A stretch of DNA of 64,000 bases from Macrotis lagotis (lineage: Eukaryota; Chordata; Mammalia; Peramelemorphia; Peramelidae): positions 100,699,637-100,763,636 of the forward strand of contig NC_133665.1 of NCBI RefSeq assembly GCF_037893015.1, in the 5' to 3' direction. The translations under genes were made by a program, and so were the position numbers. Shown in pieces: positions 48,885-59,704 of this stretch (position 1 is its first letter; the number at the start of each line of letters is the position of its first letter). The notes under the pieces were generated by a model, which made no database searches, was not told the origin of the DNA, and saw only the letters and a program-made list of their open reading frames with translations.

Positions 48885-51175
48885 GATCAGTAGTTCTTGA
48901 AGTGGAATCTAGGAACACCTGGGAATCCAAGATTATTTCAGAGGATTCACAGGGTCAAAACTATTTTCACAATGATTCCAAGATGTTTTAATTTTTGATT
49001 TGGTAAATATTGATTAATTTTAAAAAATTAAATTTAATTATTAAAATTTGGTAAATATCAATAGACATAATCCATCTTTTTAAAAGTTCTTTGAGGGAGT
49101 CCTCAATAATATTAAGAGGTTAGAGGTGACTTGAGGCCAAAAGTTTGAGAACCACTGGATTTGGTGATCTCTACATTTCCTTTCAACACTAAATCTTAGG
49201 GTTCTTTGCCCCGAGTCAAAGGCAGAGTTTTCCTGGGAATTTCTTATTTACTGGGGTCTATAGGCAAGAGATCATTTCCAGAAAAGATGGAGAAGAAGGG
49301 GTAAACATAATCTCTTTATAAGGCAGGCATTTAGAAGAGAGATAGGATTGGTTCCACTTGACCCTAGTAGGTAGAACTTACAGTGATAATGGGGTGAATA
49401 GGGAGCTACAGAGGCAGAATTCCAGAGAATATGAGGAAATCTTTCTTCTTTATCAGATTTGTTCAATACTGGAATGGGCCATCTCAATAGATGGCAAAAT
49501 CCCTTAACTGGTGATGCTCAAAGATATATAAGACCTTTTTGCTAAAGATATTGTCCTCGGGATTCTTATTTATGCATTAGATCAGGCTACATGACCTGCT
49601 CCCTCACATGGTGGTCCCTTCCAACTCTGATAGCCTGATTTAACCTGTAACAACACCACTCTTTTCAAAGGTCAGATTTTTCAAGAGGCTTACAGACTTC
49701 ATGGACTAGTATGGGGAGAACTGAGTTGCCACCTTGGATTAGTAGAATCTCCCTAGAAGGAGCAGACATTGGATCAGAGTTGCCAGTTCTGAGTCCAGTA
49801 GTTTCAAAACCCATGGTCAGTCCAGAGGAGCTTAATGCATTTAGATGGGGTCTGGTCCCACTTGATCACTTTGAAATGGTTGGGTGCCTAAGCAAAAGAC
49901 TGGGGTGCTATGAGAGCAGCCTCCCCACTTGAGAGGAAAGAAAAGAAAGAAACATTCACTATGTACTAGCTACTGTGCTAAGGGCTAGAAGTACAAACAC
50001 AAACAAAATGAAAGTCCTCTTAAGGAGCACATATTGTAACAGATGAAAGCATCCCATGAAAAGGAACTGAAAAATGAAGGAATTAGGGAAGGATACAGGC
50101 ATCTTGGAGCATGGTTTTGAAGTCCAAATAGACAATATCAGAGCTAAGAGACTAAACCACGGAAAGAAATTGAGGGTGTACTATTCCTATCCACTATAAA
50201 TTGGTCTCATTAATTGGTCAGTGGAGCTTGAGTTCCCAGAATGCCAAAGCTCCTGAGTAAAGGTTCTGGTAGGTGGAGGACCTTTTAGCATTTTTTGGAC
50301 CATAAGTTGGCCCAATGAAAAGGGGCTTCCAGCCATTTAGTCATTCCTGAAACTATCTTCCTCTTGGATCCATCCCTCAGGAGGCACTTTCCACTCTAGG
50401 CTTTAGTAGACAGTCAGCAACAAACCCTTTACCCTATGTCTTATTAACTCCCAAGATTCCTTGTTGTTAATGGGTGTTGTATGTCCGATGTTTCCAGACC
50501 ACCTTCATTTTGAATTACTTGCATGTGGCAGCCAGTCATTGCTTTCTACTTTCATTTAGCACAATTCCCCCTAGTTATTGCCCAGACTTCACCAATGTCT
50601 TCATGATTGTACCATCACTATGATCCTGGCAATCCAATGTCCTCTCTGATGATCCCTCAGATCCAGGTCACAAACCATTCAAAGAATCTCATCTGGCATT
50701 CATACCACTCTCAGGAGGCATCCATGCTTTTCTTGAACAAAACCATACCATAACCACAGACCCCCTTCAATCCATGATTGGCATGCCTGAAATTGATGCC
50801 AGTCCTTTTGGATCAGTTGGAATAGGTTCTGTTTTCAAGAAGCTACACTTGGAAGAATAATTAAACCTAATATGAATTTGCCAAGAGGAAGAATGGAAAA
50901 AATACATTTCAGATGTGGTCCAGAAAATGCAAATGTCTTGTGAGGATATTTGGACTTTCAACCACAGCTGCTTCTTTTTGGTGATTCACAAATGCCTTTT
51001 TTTTGAAACCTTGCAGATGAGGGTGTGATGTGTACCTCAGTGTCATGCTAACCTGCTCTCTCCAGAGATCATTCACAAAACATCCAATTCTGGTGCAACT
51101 CTGTGAATATTTCTTGGAATTGAGGTTTAAAAATGATCACTTAGCTATGAAGAGATGAAAATCTCAGGCCATATT
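48885..51175. other. Intergenic, no gene seen
   Basis: No recognisable exon or young repeat. An AT-rich TTAAA block lies at 49000-49080. Several short open frames lack family resemblance. Confidence 0.4.
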
Positions 51176-51405
51176 GTGGGTAAATAGGTGGCACAGTAGA
51201 TAGAATTCCAGGACTGGAGCCAGGAAGGCTCATCTTCCTGAGTTCAAATCCAGTCTCAGACCCATACTAGCTGTGTGACCCTGGACAAGTCACTTTACTC
51301 TGCCTCAGTTTCTCCATCCAAGAAAATGACATTATCTTTTCCTAGAAAACCCCAAATGAGATTACAAAGAGTTGAAGGATTGAAATAACTGAATAACAAC
51401 AGCAA
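51176..51405 (+). mobile_element. Old long-tailed CORE-type SINE
   Basis: 'aggtggcacagtagatagaa', 'ctgtgtgaccctggacaagt', 'gcctcagtttctccatccaa', tail 'aaagagttgaaggattgaaa', ending in CAA/CAG-rich sequence. Confidence 0.82.
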
Positions 51406-52724
51406 CAATGTGGGGCATTGTGGAATTAAAAGAGGATACTCTTAAAAGGAATAAGTCATCCTGATGAGATTGTGAGGGTCCTGTATCAGTTCCTGGTATG
51501 TTCTAGTCTTTGGCATGGCTTCACTGTAGTCTTCTCATCACTTGCTGTCCCTTTCTCTGAAATGCCCTCAGAACTTCTAGTGACCAAGTCCAGCAGAGAC
51601 AAAGTTCTAGAAGCACAAAGGGACTTGGGCTCCAATTCTAGTTTTGCTATATATTCCCCATCTGACCTGGGGTGGGGTGGGGGATGGATCCAAATGTTTG
51701 CTGTAAGTCCCCTCTGGTTCCTAGATTCCTTCCCATGAATGTGCCTTCTTGATATGTAATGCTATTCTGCCCCTTCCTTGACTCAGTCTACCAAGTCCCA
51801 GTGATATCCACAAAGTCAAATTTTCTCCCTAGTCTTGCTTGTTAACCACATACATTTTTATGTAGACATCTGATAGCTTTCATTGATGGTCCTTTTCTTA
51901 GATTTATTTTTCTGTGAATTTCCAGATATCTCTATTACTAGTCTTCTTATACAGGGCATCTCTATGGCATATTCAGTACTTATATGTAGGTAGTTTTTCC
52001 TCTCTCCATTTTTCATTTTAAAGGTTTTTTTAAAAAATGAGGTCAACAGGATTCCAAACAAATAAATTTGGAGATTTAGTCTCCCAAACCCCATTATTCA
52101 AGGATTGTGTCATTATTTTGTATATTCTCTTTCAATGACCTACCCAATTTTTCATTTTTTTAGTTTTAATTTAAAATATTTAACATATTAGAGAGTTTCC
52201 TATGCAGCCATACTTCTGTTAAACACACCTCTTTTTCTTTTTTTCATTAGAATGAATTCCATTCATGTCTTCAAAATATCATATGAAGAGTCTTTCTCTA
52301 AGTTTCCCTTTTAGAAAAGTTTTAGGTAGTGGCATTCTCCCCATCTTTTTTGCTGAACTTAAAAAAAAATCTGTTTTCCTAAAGGTTAAAAAACTTGCTA
52401 GAGAAGTCAGTCAATTAATCACCACTCATTGATTAAGTGTTTACATAGTGCCAGGCATTGTTTTAATTACCAGAAATGCAAATAAAGGGGAAAACACCCA
52501 CAAACCCTGGGTTCAAAAAGTTCACAATCTAATGGAAGATCATATCTATTTTTGTCCCCAGCACAGAAAGGTGTGTCTGACAAGAATGGGAGATCTGGAC
52601 AGTAGCCATTTGTTTCCATTCCACCTGAAATCACAAAGAAGTTCTTCCATCCAGATCTCATCTCACTTCTTTGCCTTTTTCCCTGGGGTTTGTTATGCCT
52701 TATAATTCCTCTTTCTTTCCCCAG
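51406..52724. other. Sequence upstream of the protease exon 5 relic
   Basis: Contains 'tgccaggcattg'-type dispersed repeat near 52430-52530 and AT-rich sequence at 51840-52400. No relic of exon 4 was identified. Confidence 0.4.
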
Positions 52725-52898
52725 GAAGAGTTTGGAGATTTTCTTGTCGGTGAATTTCAGAAGACACAGATCCAGGTGGGGGTTGTGAATGTGAGAAGAG
52801 ACTGTGGAAGTGAACATTTTTGTTTGATTGCTCAGTTCTCTGATTGGATCATGGATCACTTAAGCTCCTCAGTTTCTACCCAGGTAGCCCCTTCATGA
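52725..52898 (+). pseudogene. Relic last exon of a PRSS paralogue, catalytic Ser lost
   Basis: A kept acceptor ('ctctttctttccccag', AG at 52723-52724) is followed by 57 codons and TGA. Without gaps the start reads EEFGDFLVGEF against the family's GDSGGPLVCEF: the Ser position is Phe, the Gly and Asp positions are changed, and the c201-type Cys is Gly. Then IQVGVV, NVR in place of SWG, DCGS, and AQFSDWIMDHLSSS. The frame is open, but the enzyme could not be active. No matching exons 2-4 were found upstream in the window, so it is most likely a pseudogene remnant. Confidence 0.85.
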
Positions 52899-53489
52899 AG
52901 GCCCACTTTTCTCTGTGCTGTTGCTCCTGTCTCACCTGATGACCTAGTATAGTCTTTTCCTCACCTCCCTCACCTCCTACCCTGACTACTATCTTCAGCA
53001 ATCTTTAGTCCTTTGCAGTTTAGTCCTCTTCAGTTTCTTCAAGGTCTTGACTTCTCAGATGGCCAAATCCCAAGAGGATGAGTGTCTAGGGGTAGGGAGT
53101 GGGGGTAAAAGATGGGTGATGAGTACCAGAGCTGAGTGAATAAACTCTGGGATCTATTCAAATAAATAGAGCAAGAAGGTCATTTGTTCTCTGTGAGGCA
53201 GGAAACAAGACTGGAATGGAACAAGGGTAATAACCCATTGTCGTGAGAGCAGAAGCTTATGGAGTACTCTCAGGTTTTTATGGGTCATCATTCTATCTTT
53301 TCAGAAAAAAGAAAAGTCTCTGGGACCCATGGTATAAGTCCTGAGAAAGGAAGAATTAGGAATGAGACTCTAAGAGTAGGAGACAAGATGGTAGCAATTA
53401 AACTTGGCAAGTGAGTTTGCCAAAGCTTCCCTTAGGATTGATGGAATGAGTAAAGGAGAGAGCCTCCTATCTCCAATCCAGTTGGCCAA

Positions 53490-54060
53490 CAGTCAACAAG
53501 AATTTATTAAGTGTTTATTATATGCCAGATGCTATGCTAAGTCAATGTTGTTAAAATAAAGACAAAAATAGTCCCAGGTCCCAAAGAGCTCGTTGTCTGG
53601 TTGAGGAGATATCATGCATACAATTCTGTACAAATGAGAAATAGAAAGGACATATTATAGATAATTGACACAGGAAGACACCAATATTAAGAGGGAATGG
53701 GAAAGGCTTCCTTCAAGAAGCCAGGGAAGTTCAGAGAAGAGGAGAAGGGAAAGGGTATGGGAGACAGTCAAGTGAAAACATTGTCAGGAGACAGAGATCA
53801 TGTTTGAGGAACAGCAAAGAGGTCAGTATCATTGGATCTCAAAATATATAGAGGAAAGCAAAGACTGGGAAGACAGTATTGAGCTGGGTTACAAAGGCTT
53901 TATAAACTCAACAGAGGGTTTTGATTGGAGGGAGGAGGTGTGACCTGGCCAGATATTTGCTTTAGGAAAATAGTTTTGACAGTTGAGAAGAGGATGCATT
54001 GGAGTGGGTAGAGACTTGAGGCAAATGTCCTCTCAGGATAATCCTTCCTGTCAGAGACTT
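53490..54060 (+). repeat. Dispersed repeat (tttattaagtgtttattatatgcc type)
   Basis: 'aagaatttattaagtgttta', 'atgccagatgctatgctaag', then 'gaaaggcttccttcaagaag', 'gaggaacagcaaagaggtca', 'agttgagaagaggatgcatt'. The same order recurs, partly, at 46530, 58730 and 61320. Common in marsupials; family not named. Confidence 0.65.
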
Positions 54061-54234
54061 GACTCTAAAATATGATGTTCAACCCCACAATATAATGCAA
54101 ACCACCACAGGAAGGCAGGGAAGGGAACGAATGGGTCTGGGGAATGGGGGAGTCAAGGGAAGAAGAAAAGGACTTTAGTCTTTCCAGATTCCTAAAGAAT
54201 ACCTTTCATTCTTGGCTCAGGTTGACATTCCTAG

Positions 54235-54480
54235 AGAAGACCTCAGGACCCCTGCTTCCCTCTCTCTTATCCCAGGTAACCTCCTGCTCTGCCTTTCAAT
54301 TGACCCATTGGCTCCTTTGTTGATATGTTAGATATAGGATATATTTGTTTATAAGATATCTAGGATATAGGTCAACTTTATACCATTATTTAGTTATTAA
54401 TGCTATGTGTTCACAAAATTTCAGAAAAACATTCAGTGGAAAAAGATAAAAAGCAAAACTAAACTCTTACCTTTGGAATA
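54235..54480 (+). other. Duplicated 3' flank of the protease gene, poly(A) signal lost
   Basis: 'cctttgttgatatgttagat' and 'ttattaatgctatgtgttca' followed by 'caaaatttcagaaaaacatt' mirror 33065-33160 ('cctttgttggatggatagga', 'cattaatgcttcatgttaat', 'aaaacttcagaaaagcatgc'). AATAAA has become CACAAA. Alignment by eye. Confidence 0.6.
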
Positions 54481-54791
54481 TTGAGATGTTTAAATCTGTG
54501 ATGAATTTTTCTGAATTAGAACTTCCATCTTGTTGAGCCAAGTAATATTCTTTTATTTCTTTTGTCCATATGACAAAAGACACCTTCAGAGCCAGGTAGA
54601 GGTCTTTTGGTCTCTGGAGCCAGTCATATTTGAATTCTCCCTCAGTGTACTGAGATGGAGAGTTTCTATGGGCTACCCTCCCATCAGACTACCAATGTTA
54701 TTTTTCAGATATGAATTCCATAGTCGTCCAGGGAGGTAAACAGTTATCTAAATAATTATATTTTCATGGTGGGCTCAGATCACTTTAAATT

Positions 54792-54913
54792 TTTTGATGT
54801 AATTATATCAATTATTGCTATGATCCCATGAAGTTGAGACCACAGATACATTTCTATGAAGAAGCTTGCTGACATTTAAGCAATGGAAATGATGTGGGGA
54901 AGGATGGGTCATA
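54792..54913 (+). repeat. Segment A of a composite inverted duplication
   Basis: The reverse complement of 55585-55706 over 122 bp, with two mismatches and no gap. Confidence 0.95.
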
Positions 54914-55367
54914 ACCAAGAGATGTATCCAGAGAGGGACTAGTGGGAAAAGTATAAAGCTATTGATGAGGGAAGTCTAAGTGACAAGTGTGGGACATAAA
55001 CAAGGATATTATTTGAGTTCTACCACATGTTGGTAGATTGTCACACACAGACAGAGTTCTGTGATCTGCAAGCAGCTCTTAGGTACTACTCTTGACCCTA
55101 CTCACCCAATGATGTCTTGCTTATTTTAAGCACTGACAAGGACTCCCTTGCACCATCCCCCTCCCAAGAGGCTACAATCCTCAGAACTGGATTCTACATG
55201 AAAAATTCAGTAGGAATGAATAACCAAAATATCCTAATAGGAATGCCCATTGTTAAAATTTCAGAGTGAACATTCATACCTCAGCAATAAGCAAGCCACA
55301 AATCAGGGCTCAAATAGATTTAAGAAAATATTAGTAATGCATATTAATCTTAAAAGTACATATATCC

Positions 55368-55515
55368 GGAGCAGCTAGGTGGCATAATGGATAGAGCACC
55401 GGCCCTGGAGTCAGGAGTACCTGAGTTCAAATCCGGCCTCAGACTCTTAATAATTACCTAGCTGTGTGGCCTTGGGCAAGCCACTTAACCCCATTGCCTT
55501 GCAAAAACTAAAAAA
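55368..55515 (+). mobile_element. WSINE1-like SINE with target-site duplication
   Basis: Full-length copy between perfect 16-bp repeats, aaaagtacatatatcc, at 55352-55367 and 55516-55531. Followed by (TA)n at 55552-55582. Confidence 0.95.
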
Positions 55516-55545
55516 AAAAGTACATATATCCATATATATAAATAT

Positions 55546-55584
<39 letters not shown>

Positions 55585-55586
<2 letters not shown>

Positions 55587-55792
55587 TGACCCATCCTTCC
55601 CCACATCATTTCCATTGCTTAAATGTCAGCAAGCTTCTTCATAGAGATGTATCTGTGGTCTCAACTTCATGGGATCATAGCAATAATAGATATAATTACA
55701 TCAAAATTCATGCCTCTACTCAGAGCACACTGGTTTGTTGGGTTGTTTTGGTGTTTTTTCCCAGTCCCAAAAATGGACTTCCACCTCAATTC
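55585..55792 (-). repeat. Composite block made of inverted copies of two flanking sites
   Basis: 55585-55706 is segment A (54792-54913) inverted. 55706-55792 is segment B (56342-56428) inverted, 87 bp with two mismatches. The two pieces join with a single shared A. The left end abuts (TA)n, and segment B itself also starts directly after a TA run (56333-56341). Confidence 0.94.
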
Positions 55793-56341
55793 TGCCCACC
55801 CCTCAAGATCTGGCAGTCAAGAGTAGCTGAATATTGCCCAGCTGAATATTGATGGACTTGCAAACAATCTTAGAGACCACCAAGGCCCCATATAAGGACA
55901 CAGTTGATTGTCACCGTACCCTTAGCCAGTTCTTACTAATCAAAGGCCAGATCCTGATCTCAACCAGGATCTTCTATGGTAGGTGACTTTCCCTCAAACT
56001 GGAAGCCTGGAACATGTGGGCCTGCCCAGTACCACAAGGAGAGAATCCAAGAACTTCCATTGAAATTCCCCTTGAAAACTTGTGGTAATCTCTTTGTAAG
56101 GGATCTGGAAGGTTCACAAGGGCCCCACTTTTTGTTTTAAATAAGCAACTTATTGTGAGCAACAGTAAACAATTGATACCATCCATTAAACTTGCTTTGT
56201 AACTGTTTAAATTTAAACAAAGGAATTTTAATGCATGAAAATGTCAACAGCTTTTCTACATTGCATTTCTACATACAGGGATGGGCTAATAAATGTTTAA
56301 CAAACTCAGGTTCTGTAGGAGCAAGGTACATATATATATAT

Positions 56342-56428
56342 GAATTGAGGTGGAAGTCCATCTTTGGGACTGGAAAAAAACACCAAAACAACCCAACAAA
56401 CCAGTGTGCTCTGAGTAGAGGCATGAAT
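56342..56428 (+). repeat. Segment B of the composite inverted duplication
   Basis: The reverse complement of 55706-55792 with two mismatches. As a result the same peptide stretch (HWFVGLFWCFFPVPKMDFHL) is readable on the + strand at the central block and on the - strand here. Confidence 0.95.
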
Positions 56429-56814
56429 GCAATTGTTAAAATAGAACTTAGTAGAAACAAGTAACTCAGGCCAATTACTCTGGTGCTAATTAATGAAGCA
56501 TATGCAGGACTACTCTGATGAAGGCCTAGAACTCTTTGAAAATAGCAGCATTTCCATTTTTCTTCAGCCAGGAGGCCCATGCATGTGGCAGTCTCTGCAT
56601 AGACATTTAGCACTGATGGATTCCTCAACCATAAATTGGGTTGGATCCTGCCTCCAGGGTGGTCAGGCCGGTCTGGGGGAAATCAATAATTTGTGTACAA
56701 CCACATAAATATAAAATACAAGCAAATTAAACACAAATTAATTTTGAGATGATGGCATGATTAGGAAAGACCATATTGGGGTGTGCTGGAGCCAGCTCTA
56801 ACCTGTAGGAGCCC

Positions 56815-57000
56815 ACTGTTAAAATTTACACCACAAAAATAAGCAATTCACAAATCAGGGACTCAATTTGTTGTCTTTTTTCACTGACTAGATTTAAAAA
56901 TATATATGCATTTCCCCTCCCAGAAAACCTGAGTTTGTTGAACATTTTTAGCACATCTCTACATGTAGAAAGCAATATATGAGTTGAAACTAAGAGTCAG
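56815..57000. repeat. Diverged repeat shared with 55244-55345 and, inverted, 56255-56324
   Basis: 'tgttaaaattt' .. 'cacaaatcagggactcaa' .. 'tagatttaaaaatatat' follows the order of 55244-55345. 'acctgagtttgttgaacatt' onward is an inverted relative of 56255-56324 ('aatgtttaacaaactcaggt'). Could be one dispersed element (LTR-like) in several copies. Confidence 0.6.
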
Positions 57001-57980
57001 GGGTGCCTCCTTTTTGTTAGAGAAAAATTTACATTTTTATCATTATCTTTTGTATTTCTATCACCTTCATTTCTGAATATTTCCTCCCCAGTAAATAGAT
57101 TCTCCACTTTGTGAACCAACCCTTGTAACCAAAACAAACCAATAAACAAAAATTTAAAAGAAAGAGAAAGGAAAAAAAATCAGTTCAGTAAAATTAGTGA
57201 AAATATCAACCAGGTTTAAGTATTCCATACTCATAGCTCCCCATCTCTATAAAGAAGGGAAGAAGATGCATTTTCTCACATATATATATATATGTAAAAT
57301 ATATATAATATATAAGATATATAAGATTTATATATGTATATATGTATGTATATACATATATATAAAATTTGGTGACAAGTTTAGTCCTTATACTTGCAAA
57401 GCATTCACAGAGGGCTATTGTTATTCTTTCTATTTACATTGTAGACATTGTATAAGTTGTTTAATTGGTTATATCTACTTCACTTTAATAAGTTTATATA
57501 TATATATCTTTCCATATAAGTTTTTTCTGTATTCTTACTACTTTTTATTAGTATACAGAATTTGCAATATTTCCAGTTTTTCCTACCACAAAAAGTGCCT
57601 GTATGATTTTTTTTTTGAAGTAGATGAACCTTCTTGGAACTCTGGACCAAAAGGTATAAATGTTTTAGTCACTTTCTAAAAAAAATTCCAAATTGCCTCA
57701 CAGAAAGGTTTTAGCAATTCATGGGAAAGACAGATTTTTTGAGAAGTGGGAGACAGCATTATAGGCTTGGAAAAGAAGCTATGCCAGGGTTGTAACACTG
57801 ACCATTGAATATGGGAGCTTCAAAGAGCAACAGATAAACCACTATAGAAGAAGAAAATAAGAGAGATCAAGTCAGAGACTTGGGAGACACCCATAGGTAG
57901 TATATATAATCTAGCTAAAGATCTAACTAAAGAGACTGAAAAAGAGTTTTTCAAATAGGTAAGAAGAGAACAAGAAGAAA
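57001..57980. other. AT-rich intergenic DNA with TA runs
   Basis: Imperfect TA-rich sequence at 57278-57365 and 57495-57510. The open frame across it is Tyr/Ile-rich for that reason. No gene seen. Confidence 0.5.
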
Positions 57981-58600
57981 GCAGTATTATGAAAATCTAA
58001 AGTGAAAAAATGCAAGAGGCGAGGATTATCGATATTACCTGATATTATAAAGAGATCAAGAAGGGTGAGGATTAAGAAGTCATTAGATTTAGAAATGACT
58101 GAACAAGTTGTAGTATATGATTGTGATGGAATATATTATGCTATAAGAAATGATAGCAGGTTGCTTTTACAAAAACCTGGAAAAGTTTACATGAACTGAT
58201 GCAAAGTGAATTAAGTGGAGCTGGGAAGATATTGTACATAGTAACAGCAATATTATAAGGATGATCCACTGTGAATAACTTCATTATTCCCAACAATTCA
58301 ATAATTCAAGCCAATTCCTAAGGACCTATGGAGAAAGAACTGATGAAGTCTGAATGCAGATTGAAGCATACTTTTTGTTAAACTTTCTTATTTTTCTTGA
58401 TTTTTTGTCTGTTTTCTTTCATAACATGATTAATATGGAAATATGCTTTGAATGACTATATACATCTTTATCAAATTGCTCAGTGATGGGAGGGGGAAGA
58501 AAGGTGAGAGGATTTGGAACTCAAAATTGTAAAAAATGAAGGTTAAAATTTGTTTCACATGTAATTGGGGGGAAAATAAAATATTAAAATTCAAGAAACC
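57980..58600 (+). mobile_element. L1 3' segment
   Basis: 'acatgaactgatgcaaagtg', 'gatattgtacatagtaacag', 'ctatggagaaagaactgatg', then the 3' UTR with A-rich end 'aaaataaaatattaaaatt'. Confidence 0.75.
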
Positions 58601-58729
58601 ATTATCTGGCAATTAGAAGACTTGGCCCCCATCCTAATCTCTACCTTTCAACTCAATTCAGCATTTTATTATGTGCCTACTATAGTGATATAGCCAAAGC
58701 TCTTTGCCTTGTTCAAGATTCAACAAGCA

Positions 58730-59110
58730 TTTATTAAGCACCTACTGTATGCCACACCCTGATAGGTCCTGGGAATACAAAGACAAAATGAAATAATCCT
58801 TACCTTCTAGTTTACGTTCTTTGGAGGAGACATGCACACACATTATGCACATACCCAATTATTCATAAAATGTAAGGTAATTGGCAGGGAGTGGAGGTCG
58901 GGGCTAGGGGAGGCACTAGAAACTAGAGTGGAATGGAAACAGGAAAGGCCATATGTAGGAGGTGATGCATTCCATGTTTGGGAGAAAAGCAGTACAAAGA
59001 CACAGAGGAGGGAGATGTACCTGTCCTGTGTGAAGAAAAGCAGGAAAGCCAGTGTCCCCAACTAGATAGATATGGTACAAGGGAGAGTGGAACAGTATAT
59101 ATGGGACTTC
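58730..59110 (+). repeat. Dispersed repeat (same type as 53490)
   Basis: 'aagcatttattaagcaccta', 'tactgtatgccacaccctga', 'ttccatgtttgggagaaaag', 'gtacaaagacacagaggagg'. Confidence 0.6.
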
Positions 59111-59374
59111 AAAGTGCCCCAAGACTCACAACTTCCCCATGAGATGGGTAGACCAAGAACTACAACCCTTCTACGGATGAATAAAACTGAGGTTCAGCAA
59201 CTCACCTGTGTTTGTATGGCTAATGTCAGAGTCACACTATGTAGGTAGAACCCCTGAATCCCCATCTAGCCTCTTTCCCTTCTTCCTTCCCCGGCAGCAT
59301 GTGGTCATCATCAACCATTGTACAGGATCTCCATTGGAATGGAAACTTTTAAGAAGAAATAACCAGAGAAGTTA

Positions 59375-59597
59375 TTTAGTCTTTTAGTCATGCCCCACAC
59401 TTCATGACCCCATTTGCATTTTTCCTGGCAAAGACACTGGTTTGTCACTTCCTTCTCCAGCCTATTTTACAGGTAAGAAAATGAGGCAAATGGATTAAGT
59501 GACTTACCCAGGGTCATACAACTAATAAGTGTCTGAGGCCAGATTTGAATTCATGAAGAGGAATTTTCCTGATTCCAAGTCCAGTAACACTGCCCCA
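59375..59597 (-). mobile_element. CORE-type SINE fused to the protease exon relic
   Basis: Reverse long-tailed SINE ('cacttccttctccagcctat', 'gtgacttacccagggtcata', 'ggccagatttgaattcatga'). It stops at 'gattccaagtccagtaacac' without its tRNA-like head ('ctatccactgcgccacctag' is absent), where exon-derived sequence begins. Confidence 0.85.
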
Positions 59598-59704
59598 TGG
59601 AGTTGCTCATGGCAGGTGAGCCTGCAGAATAATAACCCGCATAGTTATGGAGGCTCTCCCATCTCCCTACAGTGGGTAGTAACTGCTGCCCACTGCGTCT
59701 TTGG
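59598..59704 (+). pseudogene. PRSS paralogue pseudogene, exon 2 (5' part missing)
   Basis: Reads WQVSLQNNNPHSYGGSPIS then WVVTAAHCVFG and an intact GT donor (59705, gtgagt). From the first Trp to the donor it matches the intact gene's exon 2 residue for residue in length (32 positions). The His motif is kept, but the Cys of CGGS is Tyr. The activation site and acceptor are gone, replaced by the SINE. Confidence 0.88.

Noticed and set aside
33140..52700. Search for exons 2 to 4 of the middle protease copy (TAAHC, NDIAL, CWVTGW, GKDxC)
   Set aside because: No match found on either strand by eye; a profile search with the intact gene's exons would settle it.
55466..56628. The same peptide seen on both strands, considered as a duplicated gene
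   Set aside because: Explained by the inverted duplication of segment B; no start context, splice site or family.
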